From: Inia geoffrensis
Taxonomy: Eukaryota > Chordata > Mammalia > Artiodactyla > Iniidae
Length of the DNA: 64,000 nucleotides
NCBI GenBank assembly: GCA_036417435.1
Contig: CM070919.1
Location: 30,629,318 to 30,693,317, forward strand
Reading direction: 5' to 3'
The position numbers were made by a program, and so were the translations under genes. Below the pieces are notes generated by a model, which was not told the origin of the DNA, ran no database searches, and worked only from the letters and a program-made list of their open reading frames with translations. Positions 17,600 through 30,335 of the stretch are shown piece by piece (the stretch's first letter is position 1; each line of letters starts with the position of its first letter).

Positions 17600-19378
17600 T
17601 GTCAGTAACCCAGCTGCGAGCAGTCTTTCTCTGGGTTTTCACTCACAGACAGTCCCAGCACTAAGCAGGCGGAGCTGAGGATGGAGAAGCAGCCGTGAGA
17701 CTCCAGTCCTGTGCACACCTTCAGGAAGCCCCAAACCTTCACCTGGGTGTGACGCCCAGTCTAACCAACGAACATGCAGTGCACACTCTACTGGAAACAC
17801 ACAGAGGCCTCTACTCCTCTCCCAGGGTCAAAAGTAAGAAGACTTTAACTGTGGTTGTTAATTTAAAAAGTAGAAATACAAATAACTTACAGACAAGAAC
17901 ATGGAAAGTATTGAGCTTCATATGTTAATTAGCCTGTGGTACGCAGAGTTATTCAGTTCTCTCCCTGACTCCAAACCAGTGACCCCTGACCCATGCTGCT
18001 CGTAGATTTTGGTTCCCACCTGCAGGTAAACACTGGGAATTCTCAGATTTCATTATTCTGACTTACACACTGACAGGGGTTCCCCAGCATTCACGGCAGT
18101 GCTCCCTTAACTCTGTTGGATCTGACGCCCACGGACCTGGAAGTCAATCAACTAAAAGTCTGTTTTATGAGGGAGTTAACTTAAGGACTTATTCCACTTC
18201 CAGAAGGAAGCAGGGGTACACGAGTCATAGTGTTCCAGTCGTGGACTGTCTGAACCCTCTGTGTCAAGGATGGCTGGGCTAACTCCAGCTGATTATCTTA
18301 GTAAAGGGGTAGCTGAAATGCTTGAAATCATGTTCTGCATTAATCTTCATTAGCTGCAATATCCCTGCATCTCATTATACACAAACACACGTATGTGTAC
18401 ATGCATATATATATATAATATATATATATGCACACAAATGTGTGCAAGAGACACACAGAGAAAGCATTTATAAAGTGTAAATTCTCCCATGAAATACCAA
18501 TAACTAAATATATTTCATGGGAAAATGATGATAATGCATCATAAACAAAAGTAGGATTAACTCACCCATTTGTACCTGAGGTCCAGAAAAAGAAAAAAAA
18601 AAAAAAAAAAGTTTGTATCAAACATGACTTAGTGCTTGGATATTTACGTATATTCACTCATTTAGGCCTTAAAATAAACCTGGCGATTTTAGTTTGTTTA
18701 CCAATATAATAAATGACATACACAGAAGAGGTCCAAAAAGTTAATCGTATAACAAAGTCACAGCTAGAAATGACGCATCTATAATTTTAATTTTGTTCTG
18801 CCTGTCTCCTATGCTCATATTCCTTACTCAATACACATCACATCCAGGTTTTACCTGGAATATCTCCTCTGACATTAATCAGGAGCCCCAACCTGTAACT
18901 ACAACCCCTCTGCCTTCTGATACCCCAAACTCAGGTCCTCTGCCACATGGGGACCCCCAGTGTACTTATTTCACTTCTCAAACATCAAGCTACATCTCTC
19001 TACATTCTTCCTGCTCAGTTTAATCCACACTTACTCACTTCAACAGGCACTTACCAACACCAGAACATTTTCTGTCCCTTGGACTATTAACGGGATTTCC
19101 CCATCAAAATCCCAATAGCAGGTGTGGCTCCTTGTATCTGCCTTTTCCATGACTGCACCCGACACACACTACTATTAAGTTGACCCCTGTCTAAACACAG
19201 AATCACCTACTCCTAGTTGTTTTCAAATATATCTGGCAACTCTGCTATGTTTGGCAAAGTAAAACAGAAATATTTCAAATATTTGCTCCATAAATATTTC
19301 AAATTGTCACCATGTCTTTTGAATCTACACACTCTTCACATTTCAAAAGATGAGGATATTTCCTACTACACATATTGT
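17600..19378. other. Intergenic, upstream of the ZNF705-like start exon
   Basis: Upstream untranslated or promoter sequence of the minus-strand gene may begin at 17.6 kb. No CpG island is seen here. A short AT microsatellite lies at 18401-18431 and an A-run at 18590-18610. No other gene is recognised. Confidence 0.4.
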
Positions 19379-19742
19379 ATTAGTTTGCTAAGGCTGCTGT
19401 AACAAAGTATCACAGACTGGGCGGCTTAAGCAAATTTATTTTCTCACAATTCTGGAGGCTCTAAGTCCGAAATCAAAGTGAAGCCAGGGTTGGTCTCTTC
19501 CGAGGCCGCCCTTCTTAGCTTCCGGATGGCTGTCTTCTCCCTGTGTCTTCCCACTGGACATGTCTGTGCCATAATCTCTTCTTGCAAAGACACCAGCCAA
19601 ATTGGATTAGGGCCCACCCTAAGAACCTCATTTTAACTTAATCACCGCTTTTAAGGCCTAATCTCCAAATACCATCACACTCTGAGGTCTGAGGATGGCT
19701 TCAATATTTGACTTTTGGGGGCACACAATTCAGTTCATAACA
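19379..19742 (-). mobile_element. Solo LTR of MLT1/MST type (ERVL-MaLR)
   Basis: On the minus strand the element starts TGTTATGAACTGAATTGTGT. It contains GTGATGGTATTTGGAGATTAGG and GGGTGGGCCCTAATCCAATT, and ends at the GTTACAGCAGCC region. These are typical MaLR LTR landmarks. No internal retroviral sequence accompanies it. Confidence 0.75.
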
Positions 19743-21270
19743 CAGACGGATTACATGATGTGACAAAGTAACTCGGTTCACCATCATGATAGCTACAGAT
19801 ATTCCTATATTCCTACCCCTGGGTTACTCTTTTTCTCCCTTCCAATTGACGGGTCATGCTGCCTCTAGCTAAGTCTAGCATCTCCAGCTGAACTCCTTTC
19901 TCTCCTGTTTTCTTGTTCTCCTTTACTGGAAACCTGTCCATCAGTCCCCTCATCAGTTAAGCTCATTATGTCTCTTTTTACTTGAAGCAAAAACCTCCTC
20001 TGAACCTATTTTTTCTCAAGTCCCTGCCCATCTATCCTCCCTTCACCATCAAGCTGGAAGTACAGCCGTCAGCCCCTCATGTCCTCCTCTCCCTTGACTT
20101 GCAAAGACCCTCAATGATTATCTCATGCATACATATTGTTAATATCACCAAGTATCTCCCCACAGATAGAGTCTTCCTTGAAAACAAAAGTTGAAACTTG
20201 ACCTCCTTTCCGGAACTTTTTCCTAGCCTAAACTGAAACCTCATTCTCCTGTCTTCAATCTACTCTGTTATCAGTCCTCTGCAAAGAATTCCTCGATCCT
20301 ACTGGAGTGTCTCAAGACTTAATGGGAGCTCCTGTTCTCCTCTCACACATTTATTCAATTGCTCTCATTTCTTCTACTGCTATCTCTGTTGAAAATGACC
20401 AGCTTCTTGTCTGGATTCCATTTCTGCGCTATCACCTCTCCTTGCAAACTTACATACACCTAAAATGAAATATTTCTCAGGACAACACCTCTGCCCCTCC
20501 AAATACAAAAATCACTCCTCCTCTAGTCTTCAGTCTTAGTTAACGGCTCCACCAGACATCCTGGCATTGATGTGTGCATGACCTGGCTGAGCCCACACAC
20601 ATACTGCTATTATCTCTACACTGGGGACTGGTATCAACCTTCACTTCCACCCAATCCACACACACAAACTTCCCATTCACACACAATTTATGTCAGCATC
20701 AGTTTAAATCTCAACTAGCAGGAGACTTCACTAAACTCCAACCAAGTTAAACCTTTCCCTTCCCCTCTGCCCTAATTTACACAGAACTCTACCACTCCTT
20801 GAGGCCATTCACCTAATTAGTCATTAGATATTTATTTATGCTCTGCCCTCCCAGTGGTCTAAACCTACCTATACATGGTAAGATTAGGCAAGTTCACCTC
20901 TGACCATTACATATGAATTATAAATACAGAGAAACTCTATGTCCACAGTAAGGAAACTTGCCCCCAAGTGGCTGCACTCATGTGAACCATCATTTCCTGA
21001 TTGTAAACTCTTCTGAAATAATGGAGTCTGTCTTTCCTGACAAAAATTCTCCCTACTACTTACCCAAACCCATGGAAAAGCCAAAGAAGCCAACTCTTCA
21101 TTGAGGATGCGGTCACCACCCAAAGGAACTGAGTTTCTTTCTCTCTCTAGGTAAGTCAGCTTTTCATTGCAATCCCTCTTTATAAGCAGCTGATACTCTC
21201 ATCAATCATGTAAATCGAAAGACACACCCTGATTAATTTGGATGCCAAGACAATGTAGATCTAATCAAGG
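19743..21270. other. Intergenic, no gene recognised
   Basis: Pyrimidine-rich, with only short frames and no domains I recognise. The short frames show no splice-site support. Confidence 0.35.
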
Positions 21271-21276
21271 CATGCC

Positions 21277-21480
21277 TTTTTTTTTTTTTGCGGTATGCGG
21301 GCCTCTCATTGCTGTGGCCTCTCCCGTTGCGGAGCACAGGCTCCGGATGCGCAGGCTCAGTGGCCATGGCTCACAGGCCCAGCCGCTCCGCGGCATGTGG
21401 GATCCTCCCGAACCGGGGCACGAACCTGCGTCCCCTGCATCGGCAGGCGGACTCTCAACCGCTGCGCCACCAGGGAAGCC
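21277..21480 (-). mobile_element. CHR-1-like SINE with target-site duplication
   Basis: Antisense copy flanked by CAAGGCATGCC on both sides. Confidence 0.92.
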
Positions 21481-21769
21481 CAAGGCATGCCTTTTTTAAT
21501 CAAATATTTTCTCACTAATTAGGTAAATCACATATATGGAATTAAGGAAAACAGATGATATCCTTTCATTCTTTTTCTAAAAATGCTTTATTTTTTTAGA
21601 GTTGTTTTAGGCTCCAAGCAAACTGAGCAGAAAGTACAGACAACAAAGTCTATGGATAACTCTTATGGAAGATCTAAGAAGCCCTCTACCCAAACATGTC
21701 ATCAATATTGATCACATATTAGGTAACAGGAGTATTCTTACAATCTTGCCATTTATCCATTTGCCATTA

Positions 21770-21902
21770 TTATTATTTTTTCTTTTCTTCTGACCGCAGC
21801 ATGTGCAGCTTGTGGGATCCCAGTTCCCCGACCAGGGACTGAACTTGGGCCCTTGGCAGTGAGAGTGAAGAGTCCTAACCATTGGACCACCAGGGAATTC
21901 CC
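21770..21902 (-). mobile_element. Short tRNA-derived SINE (CHR/Bov-tA type)
   Basis: Antisense fragment containing GTGGGATCCCAGTTCCCCGA and ending ACCACCAGGGAATTCCC. It is related to the element at 5490-5601. Confidence 0.7.
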
Positions 21903-22039
21903 TCATTTGCCACTGTTATTGTCACTTTTCCTTTCATGAAACCGACCTGGAAAGGATTCATGTGACTTAACAAGAACTACGCAGCATATAATTGGTTGAA
22001 CTACATTTCATGCTCATGTGTATCTGGCTCAAAAGTCTG

Positions 22040-23400
22040 TTCCCTGACCACAGTTTAATGTGAGTTATGTCCTCTCATGGTTCGGTGTGCAGGTGAGGGC
22101 GGTGAGGATAGGCCTGAGTTACACGGGGGCGTCGCTTCCACCACCTGGTGGGCGAGTGTGGCCTGGAATTGAAAGTGACCACACAGTGGAGCAGCGCCTC
22201 CTGCAGAAGAGCCCTGGCATCCTCCCTCTCCTGGCCTGAGGTGTGGACTTCCAGGAGCTGCAGAACTTGGAATCTGGCATTCTGAGGCCAACAGAGAGGA
22301 TGTTAGAAGCAGAGAGGAGGTCTTCAGTGCTGGGAGGAATATTTTAGTTCCAGTTATAGCAGGGAATCCATCCTTTCTAGTTGAGACAATACTTTGGTTG
22401 TTGAGCCCACTCTCATACTGAGCTTCTGAAGATGCTGGGCTACTGCCTGCAGGAATCCACCTGATGAGAAGGAGTTCACCAGCTGTAGAGTCAATCAACT
22501 TCAGAGAGAGCCATCATGAGCCCCTAGTCAGGCATGAGGGGAATGTCCACCAACTCCAGGAAACACAGAGCCTGCAGCCTGGGCAGGTTCATCATCTGCC
22601 TGCCTTGGAAGGTAAGGAGAGGGCCCAGGGCAAGGTTGTGTTGGAAAAGCAGTGGAGAGAAGTCACTTTCCTTGAAGATCCGTGACTCTGAAATTTCACA
22701 GTTGTATAGTTCCACACTTGTGAGGACTGGGGAAGTTTGGTGATCGGGAATTTCCTCAAGTATAGAACATGCAACTAGAGTTCAGTTTGGTGAGGGCACC
22801 TTTTCCCAGCTTCCTTAATTAAAGCTGGAATGATTTCAGAAGGCTTTATGCTTCAGATCATGTACAGCCCCACACTCAGTGACTGGAACCCTGTTCTCAC
22901 GTGTCTCTGGAAGAGATGCCTGACAACCGGGGCCTCTCCCTGCAACACCCAAGCATTCCGATGATCAAAGGACAAAAATCAACTGCCTTCAACCTGAATC
23001 AGGGAGTGGAATGACAGATATTCAGGGCCCCTGGACAATATCAGAGCTCACTGAGCCATCATATATACCTGCTCCAAGGAGCCCAGCATGGGTTTTGTGT
23101 AAGAGCTGCCATGCCCAGTTTACAGCAGAGACCCTCAAGCATTTTCCCAAATAGAGGCCATACGTACCTTGTAAGGTGTCAGGTACACATCTCCATAGTG
23201 CAGAATGTTCAACTAGCATCTTCCAAAGCTTACAAACTCTGCAGAGAGAGAAAACTGACATTGATCTCGGAAACTGACACGAGCCCATGGTTTCCCCTCC
23301 AAGGCCCCTGCTGTCCTCCTCCGTGACCACTGCTCAAGTTGTGCCCTAAGCTCTTATACCAGTGTTTCCATTGTAGTGCACTTGGGCTGGGTCCTACGTT
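22040..23400 (-). other. Unidentified coding-like stretch
   Basis: Several minus-strand pieces read like leucine-rich protein (for example NLPRLQALCFLELVDIP near 22.54-22.60 kb and ARFQVLQLLEVHTSGQE near 22.23-22.28 kb). They are broken by stops and frame changes. It may be a decayed leucine-rich-repeat gene. I cannot name the family. A pure C-run (TG-GGG on the other strand) lies near 23468. Confidence 0.25.
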
Positions 23401-24505
23401 CTACACCCCTCAAACACCTGCCTCTACCCCAAGATTTGAGGTACCTGATCTTCAGAATAGTGAGGACGCCCCCCCCCCACCCCGACATTGGTCCATACCT
23501 TGAAATTGGAATCTTCTCTGTAACACACAGGAAGGAGAATGTCTTCAGCATCACAGAGACAAGTAGTGCCAGGGTGGTTCTCGAGCCTTGTTCTCTGCCC
23601 GTTGTATGCATGCACTCTGATTAGGAACTGGAACCACCTAGGGTGAGCTGAGGGGACTGAGGATCTGGGGGGCTATTTAAATGCCTGTGGGTGGGTGGGT
23701 GGTGTGACAGCTGGATTCTGGGCACTGCTGCTGCTTATTTTCCTCTGTGAGTCACCCAGCAGGGAGGAGAGTACTTCCAATCAGATCTGAAAGGAAAAGC
23801 CCAGATTAATGCAAGGATCTGATAACTGGGGAAAGGTAGTCACTATCTAGGACAGTTCACAATCTCCAGAAGATACTCCATAAATACGGTTTACCTACTG
23901 ATATCGAGAGCATATGGGGGAATCCAAGGACAAGGAAGGAGAATCAAGGAAGACTAATAGGGCACTGTCCATGGGATTATGGTAGGTTCTGACTTCAGGA
24001 CAGATTTAAATTGAAACATAAAATAATTTTTTTTACCTTGAGGATTTTTCTTCTAAGGACATACAGGGACATCCAGGGAACCACGATGCATATGAAACAG
24101 AACAGCCCTGTGAGTGGGAAGGAATGTACTTAGGCATCACTGTGCTTTGTCCACACTTCCAAATAGAAGGCATCAAAGAAGGTCATGAGTGGATGAGAAC
24201 TGTAAATAAAAGCAGCCCCTCAGTATAAAAAAATAAATACCAGGTCCCACAAACTTTCCAAATGTCCTGTGTTAAAGTCATTTCTTTGAGCCAGGAGGAG
24301 TTCCTGCTATTCTCTCCAAACTATTACCATGAACTGATGTGACTTAAGGATAACTCAACTCAATGAAAATAACTTGGAAAAAATAACTAAAGCAGTAACT
24401 ATTAAAAGAGTAAAGCATAAAAGAGGTTGGGGTAAAAAAAAAATTGAATATTAATATTCAAGGAACCCTATGCCTTGGAGCAAAACATTATTTAAAAATT
24501 ATCCA
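23400..24505. other. Intergenic, no gene recognised
   Basis: Unique-looking sequence with a GGGT/GGTG run near 23687-23703 and short A-runs. No coding evidence. Confidence 0.35.
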
Positions 24506-24507
24506 GG

Positions 24508-25218
24508 GGCTTCCCTGGTGGTGCAGTGGTTAAGAATCCACCTGCTAGGGCTTCCCTGGTGGCGCAGTGGTTGGGAGTCTGCCTGCTGATGCAGGGGACA
24601 CGGGTTCGTGCCCCGGTCCGGGAAGATCCCATATGCTGCGGAGCGGCTGGGCCCGTGAGCCATGGCAGCTGAGCCTACGCGTCCGGAGCCTGTGCTCCGC
24701 AACGGGAGAGGCCACAACAGTGAGAGGCCTGCGTAATGCAAAAAAAAAAAAAAAAAAGAGAGAGAGAAAGAATCCACCTGCCAATGCAGGGGACACGGGT
24801 TCTAGCCCTGGTCGGGGAAGATCCCACATGCCGCGGGGCAACTAGGCCTGTGCATCACAATTACTGAGCCTGCGCTCTAGAGCCCACAAGCCACAACTAC
24901 TGAGCCCATAAGCCACAACTGCTGAAGCCCACACGCCTAGAACCCATGTCCACAACTAGAGAAGCCCCTGCGATGAGAAGCCCACGCACCACAACTACTG
25001 AGCCTGCGCTCTAGAGCCCACAAGCCACAACTACTGAGCCCACGAGCCACAACTACTGAAGCCCGCACGCCTAGAGCCCATGCTCCGCAACAAGAGAAGC
25101 CACTGCAATGAGAAGCCGGCACACTGCATCGAAGAGTAGGCCCTGCTCGCCGCAACTAGAGAAAGCCTGCACGCAGCAGCGAAGACCCAACGCAACCAAA
25201 AATAAATTAATTAAAAAA
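24508..25218 (+). mobile_element. CHR-2-like SINE, long form, interrupted
   Basis: Sense element starting GGGCTTCCCTGGTGGTGCAG at 24508. Its sequence resumes at about 24770 (AAGAATCCACCTGCC) after a nested CHR-1 copy and ends in AATAAATTAATT and an A-run at 25218. It contains repeated GAGCCCACAAGCCACAACTACTGA units, with an internal partial duplication. Confidence 0.85.
24548..24768 (+). mobile_element. CHR-1-like SINE nested in a CHR-2-like SINE
   Basis: Sense copy with A-tail and short GA-rich tail. The host sequence AAGAATCCACCTGC appears on both sides as the target-site duplication, so the order of insertion is clear. Confidence 0.9.
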
Positions 25219-25629
25219 AACCTATCCAATAAGTTTAGTAATGGACAGACTACAAACTATTAAAAACCTTAACAGAACTTCAAAGCGTAATTACAAAAAT
25301 TAAAGAGATTATAAGACAAAAGAAAGAAAAATGACTTGACAGAGCTCCAAAACTTCCAAAGTAAAATAAATTAAGATTTATTAATAATTTAAGAGAAAAG
25401 ACCACAGTGGGAGATAAGAGAAAGGAAAATGACAATGCTAAAATGTCATTAATTTACATGGATGACAGGCTTTAAAATCAGCAAAAGAAAAAAGAAGGAT
25501 TAAGTAAAAACTACTGAAAGGATTAGAGAGAAACTGAAAGATGTGAAAGACATGTCAACCTATAAAATCCATGTTAATGGTAAAGAAAACAAAGGAAATG
25601 ATATGACAAAAATAATGTTATGATTTAAT

Positions 25630-25945
25630 TCAATAAAGAAGTATTAAAACATACAAAAAAAGGAATACATAGAACAATACAGTATAACAGAGACAGAATG
25701 CAGAATGATGGTTGACAAGAGACGGGGAAGGAGGGAACAGGATGCTATTTATTATTTAATGGATTTAGTTTCAGTTTTGCAAAATGAAAAGAGTTCTAGA
25801 TATGGATGGTGGTGACAGTTTGGACAAGAGTACGAATAAACGTAATACCACCTAACACCACTGAACTGTACACGTAAAATGGTTAAGATGGTAAATGCTA
25901 TGTGTATTTTATCACAATTAAAAAAAAACTGAAAAAAAATTAGGC
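25630..25945 (+). mobile_element. L1 3' end fragment
   Basis: Reads like a decayed L1 3' end: AGAATGATGGTTGAC, then GGTGACAGTTTGGACA, CACTGAACTGTACACG and AAAATGGTTAAGATGGTAAA, ending in an A-run. Confidence 0.6.
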
Positions 25946-25949
25946 TGGA

Positions 25950-27590
25950 ATGCTCTCTGAGTGTTCTGCCCAAGACAGAATTTATTCCTTAAATTTCTCT
26001 ATTGTTCCAATACAGGAATGAACCTCAAATTAATCAACCATTTGCTCACTGCTTGATTTTAAGTTGGCTTCTCCTGCCTCTTAGTGATGTCAACATGAAT
26101 GAATACTTGGCATTCTTAATTAATAATGAGTTTATTACTTTGAGGGAGATTGGCAGAGATGCATTCTAGTTGTGGGCTCATGTGTATTTTAAAAGTGAAC
26201 AGATATTGCCTGGTTGCTAACCCCCAAATGTAGCACACTTTTGTTCTATCTGCAACGTTATGAGAATCCAGTTTTCTTTCACCATATGAACTAGGATTTT
26301 TCACTTTGTTAATGTTACCAGTCAGAGAAGATTAAGCAAGGCATGTTGACATTATTGTATCATTGTTTCAATACTTTGCCCTCCCACTGTCATATAGACA
26401 GCTATTCCCCTGTGTCCATATCTATATGTCTGTGCACCAGAGGTACATCCATTTCTTTGAGCACTTCTGGCCGATGAGTGTTCATATGCTATGCCTGTTT
26501 TGGAGGAGTTTTTACAGCAAGTTAATATGAATTTCCTGCTTTCTGTAGTTACACCGCATTTCATGGCATTTTTAAGAAGAGTCTCTGGCTCAACCTTATC
26601 TTCTTGTCCACAGAGTGCCACATGTTACTGCATCTTTACCCTTAAACCATCCTTCCATCGTGGAGGATCTCACGGAGTTCTTCATAAAGTCTATTCCAGG
26701 TAGAATGGGATCTAGCTCTGGCTCTGAATTGATTTTTTTGAGTGTCTATAGTTTATAAGTACTCATATGATTAAAAATCTTTCCCATCCTCTGATTTGTT
26801 CATAATTATTGCCCCCTTTTTCATCTGGTGTTTTATTCCCAGGCTTCCTGCCAGCCAGAGGAAGGGAGATGACACCTTCCAGCAGCCCCAGGCAGAGATA
26901 CTGGAACAGAGGTGGACAGATACTGAAGGACCCAGGAAGAGCAGATGGCAGACAGGCAGCCAGAACTCAGGGCTGAGAGTGCTGGGGCTTAATGTTCCTT
27001 GTAGGGGAGCAGGGATCCCTGCCTTCCAGGGAGAACCCCCACTCCTGCCAGACGTCCAGGGGATGGGATGGGGTGGCAGGGAGGCCCTGGACCTGGGCTC
27101 CTCTCTTCCTGGAAAGTCTCACCTGCAGATGATCTCCTAGGAGCCCTTGCTTTCACCTATGCCCCACTTCCGGTGTTTCTTTTTCTCTTTTGCTGCTTGT
27201 CCTTCACCTTCAGAGAACACGTTTCAAGGAGCAGACCTAGGACTCTGATTCAAACCACCCCAGGTCCTACTGGGTATCTGATCACTCATTCACTGAGGTC
27301 TGTAGTCTATTCTCCCACCTCCTTCAGTTTCTTCTTCTTACTGCTCTTGTCATAAAGACCATTATCATTATTGATGTTAATCACCGTGATTGTACTTATT
27401 ACAACAATTATGATTTATCACTCTTGTTAAAAAACACTGAATCAGCTTTCTCTATCAACGCAGGGTATCGAGTTTACTGAAGCGGACTACAGAGGGTTCC
27501 ACAAAATAAAAACACACAGATGCTTTCAAGTCATTCCCAGTGCCCTTTCCAGAAACGAGTGTCCACAAATTTCCCAAGTTTGTTTCAGGA
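25950..27590. other. Intergenic, no gene recognised
   Basis: Short open frames occur on both strands near 26.4-26.6 and 26.8-27.3 kb. They lack domains or splice-site support. Confidence 0.35.
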
Positions 27591-27599
27591 GGCCTGGAG

Positions 27600-27608
<9 letters not shown>

Positions 27609-27631
<23 letters not shown>

Positions 27632-27822
27632 GCGGTATGCGGGCCTCTCACTGTTGTGGCCTCTCCCGTTGCGGAGCACAGGCTCCGGACGCGCAGGCTC
27701 AGCAGCCATGGCTCACGGGCCCAGCCGCTCCGCGGCATGTGGGATCTTCCCAGACCGGGGCACGAACCCGTATCCCCTGCATCGGCAGGCGGACTCTCAA
27801 CCACTGCGCCACCAGGGAAGCC
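27609..27822 (-). mobile_element. CHR-1-like SINE with target-site duplication
   Basis: Antisense copy with a 23-base T-run, flanked by CCTGGAGTGGCCATTT on both sides. Both copies of the duplication are perfect, which suggests a fairly recent insertion. Confidence 0.93.
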
Positions 27823-28127
27823 CTGGAGTGGCCATTTTGACGGGAGAGACTAGACGAGGACATTCTGGCCTGCCTGAGCCTCTAGAAAACATTCTAAGTC
27901 ATCTTAGGGAGCAGCAACCATTTGAGCCTGCCTGCAAGGCCTGGGGAGAGAGTCCGTGGCTGGCCAGGCTCAATGAACTATTTCCTAAGACCCCTCGGAG
28001 GCCCTGGAACAGGTAGAAGAGAACAAGCGTGGAAAGCTAAAGAGGAGGTCCTTGCTGCCTGGAGGCTGTGCGGTATTTTCTGAGTGTGCCCGGAACAAGG
28101 CAACTGCTCACGCTGCTCTTCAGTCCT

Positions 28128-28355
28128 GCCAGCACAGGGGGGCAGGGAGGGAGGGACCATCCAGCTGCCAGCACAGGGGGGCAGGGAGGGAGGGACCATC
28201 CAGCTGCCAGCACAGGGGGGCAGGGAGGGAGGGACCATCCAGCTACCAGCACAGGGGGGCAGAGAGGGAGGGACCACCCAGCTGCCAGCACAGGAGGGCA
28301 GGGAGGGAGGGACCATCCAGCTGCCAGCACAGGAGGGCAGGGAGGGACCATCCCG
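28128..28355. repeat. 39-bp minisatellite
   Basis: About six tandem copies of a G-rich 39-bp unit (CCAGCACAGG then GGGGCAGGGAGGGAGGGACC and ATCCAGCTG), with a shorter last copy. As 39 is a multiple of three, the frames stay open, which produces spurious open frames such as STGGQGGRDHPAA repeats. These should not be taken as genes. Confidence 0.93.
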
Positions 28356-28359
28356 TTGC

Positions 28360-29950
28360 CCACCAACAGTCCCAGGCTCAGAGGCAAGATCCCAAAGTAA
28401 TGATACATACCTCTAGGCTGTAGGGTGGGGCAGTGGCAGAAAGTGCTCTAGTCTTATTGTTCAGAGTAGGTGGAGCTTTGGAGGGCTAGCGGGCAGGGCA
28501 TGGTCCCTGTGTCTGGCCTTCTTCCCAGGAGGCCAGATTCCCTGGAAGACACATACACACATACTTTAATGAACGTGTGTGTATATGTGTGTACATCCAA
28601 AATGTAGAGACTTTTTATCCCCATTTATTCCAACTTAGAGACTTCAGTACATCCAGTGCACGCATCAAATTTGACTTTGTAATTAGCCACAGAGAAAATT
28701 TTAGCTAAATGCAAAAGAGAATATATCGAATAGGCCACATATGCTTACCACAGTAAAATGAAAATGAAAATAATCAGGTAGTACAAACAAAACTAACAAT
28801 CTGAAAGACAATGACAGTTTAAACAACAGGGTTACAATACAATCGAATGGCCATTGCCAATTCGAGTCATCATCACCATGAAGAATGAACATATCAACTC
28901 CATAGAATAGGGCCACAGTTGTTACCTGGGAAAAGTGTTTAACTTTAAATACACTTAATAGCAGCAGAGAGGGCTTGTTCAACTTTATAAACCAAGAGAA
29001 AGTAAAAGGAAACAAGAGTGAGTTGACATTTCAAATTGTTACCAATTAAGAAGATAAAGTTAAAAGAAACAAAAGCTTAAATAAAAGATTAAAGACGAAA
29101 ACAGAGAAGCAGATTATTTGACAGAAATCAATGAAAGTTTTGACGGTCAAATCAAGGAATTAATAAAAACACGTGGAGAGCTTCTTTCCCAGCCAAGATC
29201 AGCCTTGGGATCCTCCCTCGGTGCGGAGGGTGTGCCTCTCATACCCGCTCCCTGCGCCTCAGCCACACACAGGAAGGGACTCACTAAGTGGCAAAGACCA
29301 TCCCCTGCGGCCACTGAAACCACAGGGACTCCGAAGCGTTAAACAGGAGACGGGCAGATGGGTTTTTCTGCCCATTTCCTCAGAACACCCTCCCATCCTA
29401 CGGAAGCCCACATACTCCGTGGCAGCAGTGAGTGTGAGAGCCCCCACGGTCTCCTCCGTACCTGCAGAGCACAGGGTCACCTCGGGTGAGGACGGGAAGA
29501 CGTTTCCCTTCCTCTTGTTCCCGAGCTTCTCAGTCTCCCTCCCATCCCCAGCTCCTTGACCTCGACAGCATTCTTGCTGTTTCTTCCGGCTCCCTTCAGA
29601 ATCAAGTGCCCTCTTCTCCCACCTCACTGGAGAGAGACTTTTGATCTTCGCTTAGTTTGTGAAGTCCGGGCCCTCCCTTGTCAAGGGGCCTCGTGACTCC
29701 CTGCTGGGTTGGAGAAGGCAAGCGGGTCAGCAGGAAAGGCCGGCGGAGAGGAAACAGCCCTGTCCTCACAGGAACGACACGGCCTGGGTGAGACAGTGCA
29801 GGGTTTGCCCTTCTCACCCCTGCCTGCCCCTAAAAATCACATTTCCTATCCCTGAGCAAGAGCCACTTCCTTTCACGATTTTAATCACAATGATCTCAAG
29901 TATTTAACTCCTCTTTTCCAGAACATCATATTAAAACCATCAAAAAATGA
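28360..29950. other. Intergenic, no gene recognised
   Basis: 28.4-29.1 kb is unique-looking and AT-rich. 29.17-29.85 kb is GC-richer, with overlapping short open frames on both strands but no recognisable domain. Confidence 0.35.
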
Positions 29951-29954
29951 CACT

Positions 29955-30335
29955 GGGCTTCCCTGGTGGCGCAGCGGTTGAGAATCTGCCTGCCAATGCA
30001 GGGGACACGGGTTCAAGCCCTGGTCCGGGAAGATCCCACATGCCACGGAACAACTAAGCCCGTGAGCCACAGCTACTGGGCCTGCGCTCTAGAGCCCGCG
30101 AGCCACAACTACTGAAGCCCGCACACTCTAGGGCCCATGTGCCGCAACTACTGAGCCCATGTGCCACAACTCTTGAAGCCCGTGTGCCTAGAGCCCGTGC
30201 TCTGCAACGAGAAACCACCGCAATGAGAAGCCTGCGCACGGCAACGAAGAGCAGCCCCCGCTCGCCGCAACGAGAGAAAGCCCACGTGCAGCAATGAAGA
30301 CCCAACGCAGCCAAAAATAAAATATAAAAAGAAAT
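29955..30335 (+). mobile_element. CHR-2-like SINE, long form
   Basis: Sense element with head GGGCTTCCCTGGTGGCGCAG. It has repeated GCCACAACTACTGAAGCC units and tail AACGCAGCCAAAAATAAAATA. Confidence 0.88.

Noticed and set aside
22055..22715. Possible leucine-rich-repeat (PRAME-like) pseudogene on the minus strand
   Set aside because: Only short leucine-rich pieces in different frames. I could not align them convincingly to a family, so it is listed only as unidentified.
28037..28423. Repeat-protein-like frames on both strands (PPSLPPCAGSW and STGGQGGRDHP)
   Set aside because: They are produced by the 39-bp minisatellite, whose unit is a multiple of three.
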